64,000 nt of DNA from Thiocapsa rosea (GCF_003634315.1 NZ_RBXL01000001.1:1-64000); one strand, 5' to 3'; shown: positions 16,630-28,311, numbered from the stretch's first letter. The notes: generated by a model not told the origin, from the letters alone. Made by a program: numbers and translations.

Positions 16630-19600
16630 ATGAAAACCACCAGCGAAGCCGCCTTCGAAACCGCCATAGAGTCCGTCTTGCTGGCCGACGGTTACCTGCG
16701 GCTCGATGCCAAGGGCTTCGACCGCGAGCGGGCGATCTTCCCGGATGAGGCGCTGGCCTTTATCCGCACCACCCAGGGCAAGGTGTGGGAGAAGCTGGAG
16801 ACACTGCACGGCGAGCAAACCGGCGCGCGGGTGCTGGAATCGCTGTGCAAATGGCTGGACACCCATGGCACGCTGGCCACCCTGCGCCACGGCTTCAAAT
16901 GTTTCGGCAAGACGCTGCGGATTGCCCTCTTCCGCCCGGCCCATGGCCTGAATCCGGACCTGGAGGCGCGCTATAAGGCCAATCGCCTGGGGCTGACGCG
17001 GCAACTGCATTTCAGCCTGCACTCGGAGCAATCGCTGGATGTGGTGCTGTCGGTCAACGGCATCCCGGTGGTGACGCTGGAGCTCAAGAACCCGCTCACT
17101 GGCCAGACCGCGGCCAACGCCATCCACCAGTACCGCCACGACCGCGACCCGCGCGAGCCGATCTTCGCCTTCACCAAGCGCACCCAGGTGCATTTCGCGG
17201 TGGACACCGAAGAAGCGCATATGACGACGCGGCTGGCTGGTTCCGCGACCTACTTCCTGCCCTTCAACCGGGGAATGGACGGTGGCGCCGGCAATCCGCC
17301 CGACCGCGACGGGCGCAACTACAGGACAGCCTACCTGTGGGAAGAGGTCTTGCAGCGCGACAGTCTGCTCGATCTGCTCGCACGTTTTCTTCACGTGGAC
17401 GTGCAGGAGAAGGTCACCGAGGACGGCAAGAAGGTGCGCAAGGAGAGCCTGATCTTTCCGCGCTATCACCAGTTGCAGGCGGTGCGCCAAATGGTGGCGG
17501 CGGCAGCCCGCGAGGGCGTGGGGCATAACTACCTGGTTGAGCACTCGGCCGGCAGCGGCAAGAGCAACACCATCGCCTGGCTGGCGCATCGGCTGTCCAG
17601 CCTGCACAACGCACGCGACGAGCGCCTGTTCGACAGCGTCGTGGTCATCACCGATCGTGTTGTGCTGGACCGCCAGTTGCAGAACACCATCTACCAGTTC
17701 GACCACCGTCAAGGCGTGGTGCAGAAGATCGACGCGGACTCGCGTCAGCTCGCCGAAGCGCTGGAAGCCGGGGTGCCGATCATCATCACGACGTTGCAGA
17801 AGTTTCCCTTCGTGTCCGGGCAATTGGCCAAGCTGAGCGAGGAGCGCGGCGACGCTGCGAAGAGCCACCTGCCGACCCGCAAGTACGCGGTGATCATCGA
17901 CGAGGCCCACAGCTCGCAATCGGGCGAGACGGCGACGGAGCTCAAGGGCGTGCTGGGAGGCGCCGAATTGCGCCGCAAGGCTCAAGAGATGGCCGAGGAG
18001 GAAGGCGAAGTCGAGCTTGAGCGCCTGTTCCGCGCCATGGCCAAGCGCGGCCGGCAGCCGAACATGAGTTTCTTCGCCTTCACCGCCACGCCGAAGCACA
18101 AGACGCTGGCGATCTTCGGCCGCGATGGCGAGCCCTTCCACCGCTACACCATGCGCCAGGCCATCGATGAAGGCTTCATCGAGGATGTTCTGAAGAACTA
18201 CGTCACCTACAAGACCTACTACAAGCTGATCAAGAAGGCCGAGGACGACCCCAACGTCGAGCGCAAGAAGGCGGCCAAGGCGCTGGCCCGCTTCATGCGC
18301 TTACACCCGCACAACATCGGGCAGAAGACCGAGGTGATGGTCGAGCATTTCCAGCACTTCACCCGCCACAAGATCGGCGGTCACGCCAAGGCGATGGTGG
18401 TCACCGGCTCGCGGCTGGAGGCCGTGCGTTACAAACAGGCGTTCGACCACAGGATTCAGGAGAAGGGCTACCCGATCAAGACCCTGGTCGCCTTCTCGGG
18501 CACGGTGGAAGACGACAAGACGCCGGAGAAGACCTACACGGAAGTGGAGATGAACGGCGGGGTGAAGGAGAAAGAGCTGCCCGACACCTTCTCCAAGCCT
18601 GATTAACGCGTGCTGCTGGTCGCGGAGAAGTACCAGACGGGCTTCGACCAGCCGGTGCTGCACACGATGTATGTCGACAAGCGCCTGGCGGGGATTCAGG
18701 CGGTCCAGACGCTCTCCAGGCTCAACCGCACCCACCCCTTGAAGGAGGACACCTTCGTGTTGGATTTCGTGAATGACCCCGCCGAAATCCAGGACGCCTT
18801 CCGCCAGTATTACGAAGGCTCGGTCATGGGCGAGCAGGTCGATCCGGACAAGCTCTACGAGGTCAAGGCGGAACTCGATGCCTCGGGCATCTATCTGCAG
18901 ACCGAAGTGACCGAGTTTGCTCGCGTGTTCTTCGCGCCGAAGCGCCGGCAAAGCCCAGGCGATCACAAGGCGATGAATGCCGTTCTGGACCAGGCGGTCG
19001 CACGCTTCGCACGGATGCAGAACGCGGAAGAGGAGGAGGCCGAGCTTTGGCGCGGCAAACTGCATGCCTTCCGCAACCTCTACAGCTTTCTGAGTCAGGT
19101 GATTCCCTACCAGGACAGCGACCTCGAAAAGCTCTTCACCTATCTGCGCCATCTCGCGCTCAAGCTACCCAAGCGCAAGAACGGACCCGGCTATCAGTTC
19201 GATGAAGACGTCGAGCTCGACTACTACCGATTACAGAAGATCAGCGAAGGCTCGATCAGCCTGAACGAAGGCTATGCCAAACCGCTGGACGGGCCGCGTG
19301 AGGTAGGGTCCGGAATCGTGCGTGAGGAACATGTTTCGCTGTCACGTCTGATCGACATCATCAACGAACGCTTCGGCGGCGAGCTCAACGAAGCGGATCA
19401 GTTGTTCTTCGATCAGATCGCCGAGGCAGCCAGCCAAAACGAGTCTCTACAGAAGGCCGCCGAAGTCAACTCGCTCGATAAGTTCCAGCTGGTGTTCCGG
19501 CAGGTACTGGAATCGCTCTTCATCGAGCGGATGGAGCTGAACGAAGAGCTGTTTACGGAGTACATGGGCAAGCCGGATCTGCAGGAGCTGATCTCCAAAT

Positions 19601-19674
19601 GGCTCGGCAGCCAAGTGTACGGCCGCCTGTCTCCGGGAAAGCCAATTATGAACGAACATGAGCAGACAGGATGA
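16630..19674 (+). pseudogene. hsdR: Type I restriction enzyme R subunit, nonsense codon
   Basis: HsdR is the ATP-driven translocase-nuclease of the type I complex. From ATG 16630 (MKTTSEAAFETAIESVLL) the protein has the nuclease region (VVTLELKNPLTGQ), Walker A HSAGSGKSNT near residue 305, the helicase box IIDEAHSSQSGE near residue 424, and FFAFTATPKHKTL. An in-frame TAA at 18604-18606 replaces what is probably a tyrosine codon (FSKPD-stop-RVLLVAEKYQTGFDQP). The frame is then open to 19674. The halves are 658 and 355 residues. No other lesion is seen. Confidence 0.88.
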
Positions 19675-20638
19675 ACAAGACCCGCTGACGACCCTGCGCG
19701 CCGAGAACACCCGCCTGATCTCGCTGCTCGAGCAACACGGCATTGATTGGCGCGTATCGGCCGAGCCTTCGCCGTCGGCTCCCGATCGCGAGCCATCACG
19801 CCTGTCGACCGCCAACAAGATCGCCCTTTTTCGCCGCCTCTTTCGCGGGCGAACGGATGTCTACCCGGTCCGCTGGGAGAGCCCGCGCACCGGCAGGTCG
19901 GGTTACACGCCGGCCTGTGCAAACGAATGGCGTCCGGGTGTCTGCGAGAAGCCGCGCATCAAGTGCTCGGACTGCGGCCATCGCCGGCTGATCCCGCTAT
20001 CCGATAAGGTGATTCATGACCATCTGACCGGTAAGGACACGGTCGGCGTCTATCCCCTGTTGGACGACGGCACCTGCTACTTTCTGGCCGTCGATTTCGA
20101 TGACGAGGACTGGGACAAGGATGCCCGTGCCTTCGTCCGGTCATGTGACGAGCTCGGCGTGCCGGTCACGCTTGAGATTTCTCGCTCCGGTCAGGGCGCG
20201 CATGCGTGGCTCTTCTTCTCCGACAAGGTGTCGGCGCGCGATGCCCGCCGCTTGGGCACCGCCATCATCAGCCACACCTGCGGCCGAACACGGCAGCTCA
20301 CGCTGAAATCCTACGACCGATTGTTTCCCAATCAAGACCGAATGCCATCGTGTTCGCCGTGAAGAGCGCGTTCGACCGAGGACGCAAAGTCTTGGTGTTG
20401 ACCCAGCGCACGGCTCACCTCGACGCGATCTTAGCCGCCCTTCACGACAAGGGCTTGGACCCAATCGTCCTGCACGGCCGAATGTCGAGAAAGCAACGTG
20501 GCGATCGGATCGCAGAGCTCGGTACGCTGCCGCAAGATGAACCGCGCATCCTTTTGGCAACGGGAAAGTTGGTCGGCGAAGGCTTCGACCACCCACCGTT
20601 GGATACCCTGGTCTTGGCGATGCCGATCTCGTGGAAAG

Positions 20639-22131
20639 GGCTCTCCCGGAATTCAGGGAAAGCGCTAAAATATTTAAAAACATGACGTTGTAGTCATTTT
20701 GACCGAACACGTTGGTTGAAAATATCGCTGGACGCACCCCGTCCAAGCCATTTTTAAGCGGTTGTTTTTCATTGATCAGCGCGCGAAAACCCGATAACCG
20801 CACAGATCGAGGTACACCCTCTGGTAGAGCCGGCGCAGGTTGCTCAAGCCATAGCACCGCCGTTTTAATACTTTGATCTTGTTGTTGAGACCTTCGACGA
20901 AACCGCTCGTGTGTCGTTCGGTAAAATAATTGGTGATCTCGTCCCAATGACGGCGCAACGTTTTCAGGAAGGATTGAAAACACGTCATCTCGGCGTTCTT
21001 GACCCGTCGCATCCAGCCACTGAGTTTGCGCTTGGCCTGACCTTTGGACAGGGGCATGTCGTAGACCTCGGTGAGGGCTTGGCTGAGGGCATGAGCTTGC
21101 GCGAGTTGCGGGGAATAGGCGAACAACCGGGCGCGGATCCGCCGTTCCTCGGCGCTCAAGTCGGATTCGCGCTTGCGCAGGATCCAATGGACGTTCTTGA
21201 GCCCGCCGTACTCGGTTTTCGACAGGTCGCGCTTGAGCCGGCGCAGTTCTGTCTTGCGCAACGTCTCCACGGCGTCGCGATACAAACGCGCGACATGGAA
21301 GCGATCGGCGCAGATGGCGACGTGCGTGCCGAAGACGGCCTTGGCCGCACCGATGAAGCCGCTGTACAGGTCGGTGCACACGACGCGAACGGTGCGCCGC
21401 AAGGATTTTGGGATCGTGCGCAAAAACGCCTCGATGGTCGCGCGCTTACGGTCCTTGAGCACGGCGAGGATGCTCAGGGTGTCCTCGACCCTGGCGCTGA
21501 CGATCACCACGAAATTGCCGTGGCCTTTGGTCAAGGCGATCTCGTCGAGCCCGAGCACGGGCAGCGCCGTGAGCGTCGTCCAGTCGATCTGGCTCGGGAC
21601 GCACCGATCGAGAATACCGTCGAGGTGCTCCGGGGTGACGGCCTCCTTGTGCGCGACGTCTTCCAGGGTGCTGTTGATCAGGGCGCGCATCAGGCTGTGT
21701 TCGAACGCACGGGTGAAGCCGCTGCGCGGGTCGTACCAGTCCACCCGTTGGGTGGTGGTGGGATGATCCCGGCAATCGGGGCAGCGATACCGTTTGGGAC
21801 GAATGAGAATTTCGGTGCGATGCTCGAAGATCGACAGATGGCGCAACCGCCGTTCTTCACCGAGTCCATGCGGCTCAGTGATGCGTCGGCCGCAGCTCCG
21901 GCACTGCGTGCCCTCCTCGGTGCTGTGCACATGAATTTCCAGCACAGCGGCGTCCGTGATCTCGACGCGGTCGATGGCGATCTGCGGCAGTCCGAGCAGG
22001 CGCAGGAGTTGGCTCTGGTCAATCATCGGTTTTCCATTGAGTTAAAAGCGTTCGAATGGAAGTTTACCAAGATTGGCTGCGTAGAACACTGATTTTACTA
22101 AACTTGGCGTTCCCTGAGATCCGGGAGAGCC
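20639..22131 (-). mobile_element. ISL3-family insertion sequence, copy 2 (inverted)
   Basis: A 1493-bp element in the opposite orientation to copy 1, with the same terminal inverted repeats. It has its own 8-bp target duplication, GTGGAAAG, at 20631-20638 and 22132-22139. The different duplications show two independent insertions rather than one composite transposon. The near-perfect identity of the copies points to recent transposition. Confidence 0.96.
20776..22026 (-). CDS. ISL3-family transposase (second copy)
   Basis: A 416-residue protein identical in translation to the transposase at 13480-14730, with the same N-terminal zinc-binding cysteines and DDE core. It reads as intact. Confidence 0.94.
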   Translation of the reverse strand: MIDQSQLLRLLGLPQIAIDRVEITDAAVLEIHVHSTEEGTQCRSCGRRITEPHGLGEERRLRHLSIFEHRTEILIRPKRYRCPDCRDHPTTTQRVDWYDPRSGFTRAFEHSLMRALINSTLEDVAHKEAVTPEHLDGILDRCVPSQIDWTTLTALPVLGLDEIALTKGHGNFVVIVSARVEDTLSILAVLKDRKRATIEAFLRTIPKSLRRTVRVVCTDLYSGFIGAAKAVFGTHVAICADRFHVARLYRDAVETLRKTELRRLKRDLSKTEYGGLKNVHWILRKRESDLSAEERRIRARLFAYSPQLAQAHALSQALTEVYDMPLSKGQAKRKLSGWMRRVKNAEMTCFQSFLKTLRRHWDEITNYFTERHTSGFVEGLNNKIKVLKRRCYGLSNLRRLYQRVYLDLCGYRVFAR

Positions 22132-22384
22132 GTGGAAAGGCATGTTGCAGCAGTACGCCGGCAGACTGCATCGCGAGCATGCCACCAAAACCGACGTGCG
22201 GATCCACGATTTCGTCGACACCGGACACCCGGTCCTGCTGCGCATGTGGGATCGGCGACGGCAGGGCTATCGGGCGATGGGTTATCGGATTGCGGAAGGA
22301 GATCGCGTGAGCTGATCCGAGATCCCCACCCTCGATCCATCAAAGGTCGCAGCCGATCCGGTCCTGAGGCATGATCGTCGGATC

Positions 22385-23839
22385 ATGGACTTCGCCACCC
22401 TCGACACCCTGCGCACCCACCACCCCGCGTGGCGGCTGTTGCGCTCGGATCATGCCCCGCTGGTGGCAAGCTTTCTGAACCGCGTCTTCGTGCAGCCCAA
22501 TGTTCGGGTGATGGCGGCGGCGGATCTGGCCGAGGCGCTCGAAGACGAGTTGTATGCACTACGCGAGCGTCTCGGCGAGGGCAGCTTCCCCAAGTCGGCG
22601 TTGGACTATCTCAACGATTGGGCCGGCCCGGACAAGGGCTGGCTGCGCAAGTTCTACGCCCGTGACTCGGACGAGCCGCAATTCGATCTGACACCGGCGA
22701 CCGAGAAGGCGATCGCCTGGCTCGGCACCCTCTCGGAACGCAGCTTCGTGGGGACAGAGTCGCGGCTCTTGACCCTGTTCGAGCTGCTCAAGCAGATGAG
22801 CGAGGGCAGCGAGGCCGATCCCGAGAAGCGCATCGCGGAGCTCGTCAAGCGGCGCGACGAGATCGATGCCGAGATCGCGCGGGTGCTGGGCGGCGACGTG
22901 CCGCTGCTGGACGACACGGCGCTGAAGGATCGCTTCCAGCAGTTTATGCAGTTGGCGCGCGAGCTGTTGACCGATTTCCGCGAGGTGGAGCACAACTTCC
23001 GTCTGCTCGATCGGCGGGTGCGCGAGCGAATCGCGCTCTGGGAGGGGGCGAAGGGCGCGCTCCTGGAAGAGATCATGGGCGAGCGCGACGCCATCGCCGA
23101 CTCCGACCAAGGGCGCAGCTTCCGGGCCTTTTGGGATTTCCTCATGTCCAGTCGCCGGCAGGAGGAGCTGACCGAGCTGTTGGACCGGGTGCTCGCCCTG
23201 CCCCCGGTCGCGGAGCTGAAGCCGGATGCGCGCACCCGCCGGGTGCATTACGACTGGCTCGAGGCCGGCGAGCACACACAACGCACGGTCGCGCAGCTCT
23301 CACAGCAACTGCGGCGCTTTCTTGACGATCAGGCGTGGCTGGAGAACCGGCGCATCATGGACATCCTGCACGGGATCGAGGCGAAGGCGCTGGCCCTGCG
23401 CGAGCACCAGCCGAGCGGCGAGGTGATGCGCATCGCCGAGTCCGCCGCCGCGGTCGAGCTGCCGATGGAGCGTCCGCTCTACACCCCGCCCCTGAAGCCG
23501 GTGATCGCGGATCTGGAGCTGCAGGCGGGCGACGCCGATCTGGACGCCGATGCGCTCTATGCGCAGGTCGTGGTCGACCGCGCGCAGCTTGCGCGCCACA
23601 TCCGCCACGCCTTGCAGGATCGCTCCCAGGTCACGCTGCGCGAGCTGACCGAGCTGCGGCCCTTGACGCAGGGCCTCGCGGAGCTCGTGGCCTATCTTCA
23701 GTTGGGCAGCGACGCCTTCAAGACGACGCTGGACGAGACGACCCCGGAGGTGATTGTCTGGGAGGCGCACGCGAGCGACGGCCTGGCGGTCCGAAAGACC
23801 GCCCGACTGCCCCGCGTCATCTTTGTCAGAGAGAGGTGA
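22385..23839 (+). CDS. jetA: Wadjet subunit JetA (DUF3375)
   Basis: A 484-residue DUF3375 protein, the kleisin-like subunit of the Wadjet (JetABCD / MksBEFG-type) anti-plasmid system. The N-terminus (LDTLRTHHPAWRLLRSDHAP, LVASFLNRVF) and the long helical middle are typical. In Wadjet, JetA joins the heads of the JetC SMC dimer. It starts the four-gene set jetABCD, 70 bases after the broken TOTE gene. It reads as intact. Confidence 0.9.
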   Translation: MDFATLDTLRTHHPAWRLLRSDHAPLVASFLNRVFVQPNVRVMAAADLAEALEDELYALRERLGEGSFPKSALDYLNDWAGPDKGWLRKFYARDSDEPQFDLTPATEKAIAWLGTLSERSFVGTESRLLTLFELLKQMSEGSEADPEKRIAELVKRRDEIDAEIARVLGGDVPLLDDTALKDRFQQFMQLARELLTDFREVEHNFRLLDRRVRERIALWEGAKGALLEEIMGERDAIADSDQGRSFRAFWDFLMSSRRQEELTELLDRVLALPPVAELKPDARTRRVHYDWLEAGEHTQRTVAQLSQQLRRFLDDQAWLENRRIMDILHGIEAKALALREHQPSGEVMRIAESAAAVELPMERPLYTPPLKPVIADLELQAGDADLDADALYAQVVVDRAQLARHIRHALQDRSQVTLRELTELRPLTQGLAELVAYLQLGSDAFKTTLDETTPEVIVWEAHASDGLAVRKTARLPRVIFVRER

Positions 23840-23841
23840 GG

Positions 23842-24492
23842 ATGGACGACGACCAAGGACAGGCGCGGGACACCCCGGCGGTCCCGGCCGGGGCGGAGCT
23901 GTCCGCGCTGGTAATCGGTCTGCTCAAAGGGGTCCTCTATCGCGAGGGCGACGAGCGACTCTGGGGCACGCTGCTCGATCTGCAGGCGCGGGTGCGGGAC
24001 TATGTGTCGGTGCTCGGACTGGAACTGGTGCTCGACGAGGCGGAAGGGTACGCGTTCCTCAAAAGCCGCGCCGAGACCGCCGAGGACGAGGCCGCGCCCA
24101 AGCTGCCGCGTCTGGTCGCGCGTCGGCCGCTGTCGTTTCCGGTCAGCCTCTTGCTGGCCTTGCTGCGCAAGAAGCTCGCCGAGTTCGATGCGGGCGGGGC
24201 CGAAACGCGCCTCGTGCTCTCGCGCGACGAGATCGTCGAGCTGGTACGGGTCTTCCTGCCCCAAAGCAGCAACGAGGCGAGACTCATCGACCAGATCGAG
24301 ACCCACGTCAACAAGGTCGTCGAGCTGGGCTTCCTGCGCCGGCTCAAGACAGCCGGCGGCTCCGCCCGCGGCCCAGACAGCTACGAAGTGCGGCGGATCC
24401 TGAAGGCTTTCGTCGATGCCCAATGGTTGGCGGACTTCGACGCACGGCTGGCGGTCTATCGGGCGCAGGTCGATCCGGACAAAAGCGCTTGA
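23842..24492 (+). CDS. jetB: Wadjet subunit JetB (DUF4194)
   Basis: A 216-residue DUF4194 protein, the winged-helix KITE-like partner of JetA. Typical segments are VIGLLKGVLYREGDERLWGT, RPLSFPVSLLLALLRKKL and LVLSRDEIVELVRVFLP. ATG 23842 follows AGAGAGGTGAGG and lies two bases after the jetA stop, so the two are coupled. The protein in this frame could be read further upstream, but that part overlaps jetA. Confidence 0.9.
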   Translation: MDDDQGQARDTPAVPAGAELSALVIGLLKGVLYREGDERLWGTLLDLQARVRDYVSVLGLELVLDEAEGYAFLKSRAETAEDEAAPKLPRLVARRPLSFPVSLLLALLRKKLAEFDAGGAETRLVLSRDEIVELVRVFLPQSSNEARLIDQIETHVNKVVELGFLRRLKTAGGSARGPDSYEVRRILKAFVDAQWLADFDARLAVYRAQVDPDKSA

Positions 24493-24873
24493 GCTGTCAG
24501 GGGCGACGGCCTCGATCATCGTTTCGACCACCTCGGCAGTGTCAAGATCGCCGCACGGCGGACTGAAGTCCGCCTCCCCGGGGGCCGACTGAAGTCGGCG
24601 GACCCGCGCGTGCGGCCGGAGTTTGGCATCCGGTCGGAGAACCCGAGAGGCCTGGACGACAGGATGGCCAAAGCCGGGGCGACGAAGGCAAAGGGTTGAA
24701 ACGATTCGGCAATCGCGTGACGATGTGGGGATCATTCAACGCAAAGGGTGCGAGGCGATTCATGACACCTCTTTACGAGCAGGATTTTTCCGAACTTCAG
24801 GCCGCACGGGAGATCGGCGTCGAGGAGACGCAGTTTCCCGCCGTATGCCCTTTCACCGTCGAACAGATACTGG
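24493..24873. other. Gap between jetB and jetC
   Basis: 380 bases, unlike the tight spacing elsewhere in the operon. It holds two small hairpins, GGCGGACTGAAGTCCGCC (24557-24574) and GCCGACTGAAGTCGGC (24584-24599). It also holds a GATCATCGTTT motif shared with 45256, and a 46-residue ORF (24762-24902, [20 protein letters not shown]) that overlaps the start of jetC. The ORF faintly recalls the start of DUF29 proteins. I cannot confirm that it is a gene. Confidence 0.4.
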
Positions 24874-27800
24874 ATGATCACTGGCCCGATGCCGCCGCTT
24901 GAATCGCTCGACCTGGACTTCGTCGCTGACGACCGCCTGTCCGGCTTTCGTCTGTCGCGCCTGGAGGTCTTCAACTGGGGCACCTTCGACAGCCGCGTCT
25001 GGACCCTGTCGCTCGACGGCAAGAACGGGCTGCTGACCGGCGATATCGGCTCGGGCAAGTCGACCCTGGTGGATGCCGTAACGACCCTTTTGGTCCCGGC
25101 TCAGCGCATCGCCTACAACAAGGCCGCGGGTGCGGACAGCAAGGAGCGCACCTTGCGCTCCTACGTGCTCGGGCATTACAAATCCGAGCGTAACGAGGTG
25201 ACCGGGGCGGCCAAGCCCGTGAGTCTGCGCGATCACAACAACTACTCCGTCATCCTCGGCGTCTTCCACAACGCCGGCTATGACCAGACCGTCACGCTCG
25301 CCCAGGTCTTCTGGATGAAGGAGGCGCAGGGTCAGCCGGCCCGCTTCTTCGTCTGCGCCGAGCGTGATCTCTCGATCGCGACCGACTTCTCCCGGTTCGG
25401 GACCGACATCGCCCAACTGCGCAAGAAGCTGCGCGGGCTCGGTGCCGAGATCGAGGACGGCTTCCCCAAATACGGAGCCTGGTTCCGGCGCCGGCTGGGC
25501 ATCGACAGCGAGCAGGCGCTCGAGCTCTTTCATCAGACGGTCTCGATGAAGTCCGTCGGCAACCTCACCGATTTCGTGCGCGGACACATGCTGGAGCCCT
25601 TCGCGGTGGAGACCCGCATCAAGGCGCTGATCGTACACTTCGACGATCTCAACCGCGCGCACGAGGCGGTGCTCAAGGCCAAGCGCCAGGTTGAAATGCT
25701 CACGCCCTTGGTGGCGGACTGCGCACGTCACGCCGGCCTGACACGAGAGGTCGAGGATCTCAGAGGCTGCCGCGACGGGTTGCGTGTCCACTTCGCGGGT
25801 TTGAAACTGGCGCTGCTCGGGAAACGTCTGGCGCACCTGCAGGAGGACCGGGAGCGCGTCGATGCCCTGGTCAAGCGCCTGGAGGGCCGTCGCGAGGAGC
25901 AAGGCAACCAGGTCTACGAACTCAAGCGCGCCGTGGCCGAAAACGGCGGGGACAGGCTCGAACGCCTGGCCGCCGAGATCAAGAAGCTGGAGGCGCTGCG
26001 CAACACCCGACAGGCCAAGGCACAACGCTATGCCGAGCTGACGGCCGGTCTCGACGAGAGCCCGGCCGCGGACGAAACGGCCTTCCTCGCGCAACGGCGT
26101 CGGCTCGCGGAGATGCGGGAGGGTTTGCAGGCGCGCGACATCGATCTGCAGAACGCGGTGACCGAGCACAGCGTGACCCTGCGCCAAGGCCAGCTCGAGC
26201 ACGACGCACTCCAGGCCGAGATCGAGAGCCTGAAGCGTCGCCGCAGCAATATCGACGACCAGCAGATCCGAATCCGTGCCGCGCTCTGCGAGGCCCTGGG
26301 CCTTGCGGAGGAGTCGATGCCCTTCGCGGGCGAGCTGCTGCAGGTGCGCGACGAGGAGCGCGACTGGGAAGGTGCGGCCGAGCGGCTGATGCGCGGCTTC
26401 GGCCTGTCCCTGTTGGTACCGGACACGGCCTACAAGACGGTCGCCGAGTGGGTCGACAGCGCCCATCTGCGCGGTCGGCTCGTCTATTTCCATGTACGTG
26501 CCGCAGTGAGCACCCGAGGCCGGGGCGACCTGCCCGACCTGCACCGTGACTCGCTGGTCCGCAAGATCGCCGTCAAACCCGACTCGCCCTTCTACGACTG
26601 GCTCGAGCGCGAGCTGGCGCATCGGTTCGACGTGGCCTGTTGCATCACGCAGGAGCAGTTCAGGCGCGAGACCCGCGCCATCACACGCGCCGGCCAGATC
26701 AAGGACCCGACCGGACGTCACGAGAAGGACGACCGTCACCGCATCGACGACCGCAGCCGCTATGTCCTGGGCTGGACCAACGCGGCCAAGATCGAAACAC
26801 TGGAGGCCAAGCGTCGCCGGCTCGAGGCCCATCTCGCCGAGATCGGCGCACTGACGGCCAAACTCGTGTCCGAGCGACAGGCGCTCGGTGCCCGCCTGAA
26901 CGCACTGACGCGACTGGAAGAGTTTGTCGACTTCACCGAGCTGGATTGGGCCTCGGTCGCGACCGAGGTCGCCGCACTGATCGACGAGCGGCAACGCTTG
27001 GAATCAGCATCCGATCTGCTCAAGCAGCTCAATCAGCGCCTGGTGGAGGCCGTCCAAGCGCTTGCGCTCATCGAGGGCGAGCTGGAAGAGGCCAAAGCGA
27101 AGCGGGCCAAGACCGAGCAAAAGCAGGAGGATGCCGAGGCGCTCCAAGCACAGACCCAAGCGATCCTCGCGCCGAGCGCGGACGCTTCCCAACCCGCGCC
27201 CTCGACCGAGCTGACCGAGCGGCTAGAGGCCATGCGCGCCGAGGCGCTCGGCGAGCATCAATTGACCGTGGAGTCCTGCGACAACCGCGAGCAGGACATG
27301 CGCGCCTGGCTCCAGAACCGGATCAACAACGAAAGCGGCAAGATCAATACCCTGCTCAACCGGATCATCTCCGCGATGGTGGCCTACAAGAACGCCTTCG
27401 AGCTCGAAACCCGGGAGCTCGACGCCAACGTCGAGGCGGCCTTCGAGTACCGACAACAGCTCGACCAGTTGGGACGCGACGACCTGCCCCGCTTCGAGGC
27501 GCGCTTCAAGGAGCTGTTGAACGTCAACACCATCAACGAGATCGCCAACTTCAATGCCCAGCTCGCCCGCGAACGCGAGACCATCAAGGAGCGCATCGGG
27601 CGCATCAACGAGTCGCTCACCCAGATCGACTACAACCCGGGGCGCTATATCGCGCTCGAATCCCAGATCAGCCCGGACGCCGAGATCCGCGACTTCCAGT
27701 CCGAGCTGCGCGCCTGCACCGAGGGTGCACTGACCGGCTCCGAGGATGCACAGTATTCCGAGGCCAAATTTCTGCAGGTCAAGACCATCATCGAGCGCTT

Positions 27801-28311
27801 CCGGGGACGCGAGGGTCAGACCGACCAGGACAGGCGTTGGACCGCCAAGGTCACCGACGTGCGCAACTGGTTCCTGTTCGCCGCGAGCGAGCGCTGGCGC
27901 GAGGACGGGACAGAGTTCGAGCACTACTCGGACTCGGGCGGCAAATCCGGCGGTCAGAAGGAAAAGCTCGCCTACACCATCCTGGCCGCCAGCCTCGCCT
28001 ACCAATTCGGGCTGGAATGGGGCGCGGTGCGCTCGCGATCCTTCCGCTTCGTCGTGATCGACGAGGCCTTCGGGCGCGGCTCGGACGAGTCGGCCCAGTA
28101 CGGTCTGCGGCTCTTCCAACAGCTCAACCTGCAGCTGCTGATCGTCACGCCGCTGCAGAAGATCCACATCATCGAGCCCTTCGTCTCGGCCGTGGGTTTC
28201 GTGCACAACGAAGGCGGTCGCGAGTCCAAGCTGCGCAACCTGACGATCGAGGAGTATCGCGAGGAGTCCAGAGCCCGCAAGGCCGAGCCGAGTGCGAGCG
28301 TGCCGGCATGA
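24874..28311 (+). CDS. jetC: Wadjet subunit JetC (SMC-like ATPase)
   Basis: A 1145-residue SMC/MukB-like ATPase. Walker [10 protein letters not shown] is at residues 56-64, followed by long coiled coils (about residues 270-460 and 640-800). Near the C-terminus are the signature [18 protein letters not shown] and Walker [18 protein letters not shown]. JetC is the motor that extrudes DNA loops to detect small circular plasmids. ATG 24874 is used; ATG 24889 ([11 protein letters not shown]) is also possible. The stop overlaps jetD as ATGA. It reads as intact. Confidence 0.93.
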   Translation: MITGPMPPLESLDLDFVADDRLSGFRLSRLEVFNWGTFDSRVWTLSLDGKNGLLTGDIGSGKSTLVDAVTTLLVPAQRIAYNKAAGADSKERTLRSYVLGHYKSERNEVTGAAKPVSLRDHNNYSVILGVFHNAGYDQTVTLAQVFWMKEAQGQPARFFVCAERDLSIATDFSRFGTDIAQLRKKLRGLGAEIEDGFPKYGAWFRRRLGIDSEQALELFHQTVSMKSVGNLTDFVRGHMLEPFAVETRIKALIVHFDDLNRAHEAVLKAKRQVEMLTPLVADCARHAGLTREVEDLRGCRDGLRVHFAGLKLALLGKRLAHLQEDRERVDALVKRLEGRREEQGNQVYELKRAVAENGGDRLERLAAEIKKLEALRNTRQAKAQRYAELTAGLDESPAADETAFLAQRRRLAEMREGLQARDIDLQNAVTEHSVTLRQGQLEHDALQAEIESLKRRRSNIDDQQIRIRAALCEALGLAEESMPFAGELLQVRDEERDWEGAAERLMRGFGLSLLVPDTAYKTVAEWVDSAHLRGRLVYFHVRAAVSTRGRGDLPDLHRDSLVRKIAVKPDSPFYDWLERELAHRFDVACCITQEQFRRETRAITRAGQIKDPTGRHEKDDRHRIDDRSRYVLGWTNAAKIETLEAKRRRLEAHLAEIGALTAKLVSERQALGARLNALTRLEEFVDFTELDWASVATEVAALIDERQRLESASDLLKQLNQRLVEAVQALALIEGELEEAKAKRAKTEQKQEDAEALQAQTQAILAPSADASQPAPSTELTERLEAMRAEALGEHQLTVESCDNREQDMRAWLQNRINNESGKINTLLNRIISAMVAYKNAFELETRELDANVEAAFEYRQQLDQLGRDDLPRFEARFKELLNVNTINEIANFNAQLARERETIKERIGRINESLTQIDYNPGRYIALESQISPDAEIRDFQSELRACTEGALTGSEDAQYSEAKFLQVKTIIERFRGREGQTDQDRRWTAKVTDVRNWFLFAASERWREDGTEFEHYSDSGGKSGGQKEKLAYTILAASLAYQFGLEWGAVRSRSFRFVVIDEAFGRGSDESAQYGLRLFQQLNLQLLIVTPLQKIHIIEPFVSAVGFVHNEGGRESKLRNLTIEEYREESRARKAEPSASVPA

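Larger units (their letters stand above)
19658..22314 (+). pseudogene. TOTE-type primase-helicase, deleted and IS-disrupted
   Basis: The N-terminal part (19658-20335) is a coiled coil, a zinc-binding region (CANEWRPGVCEKPRIKCSDC) and an archaeo-eukaryotic primase domain (YFLAVDFDDEDW, LEISRSGQGAHAWLFFSDKV), matching TOTE conflict-system proteins. Near 20340 it jumps, out of frame, to a superfamily 2 helicase C-terminus (VLVLTQRTAHLDAILAALHD, LLATGKLVGEGFDHP). The second ISL3 copy cuts this part. After 22139 it resumes with QQYAGRLHREHATKTDVRIH (helicase motif VI). The primase end and the helicase N-terminal half are missing. Confidence 0.82.

Noticed and set aside
13375-22131. Composite transposon bounded by the two ISL3 copies
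   Set aside because: Each copy has its own, different 8-bp target duplication and lies inside a formerly continuous gene, so they inserted separately.
24762-24902. Small gene between jetB and jetC as an extra Wadjet subunit
   Set aside because: At 46 residues, overlapping jetC in another frame and lacking clear homology, it cannot be supported as a subunit.
24853-26994. Long open frame on the minus strand opposite jetC (713 codons)
   Set aside because: It shows no protein motifs and arises from GC-rich codon usage of jetC; the plus strand has clear SMC motifs.
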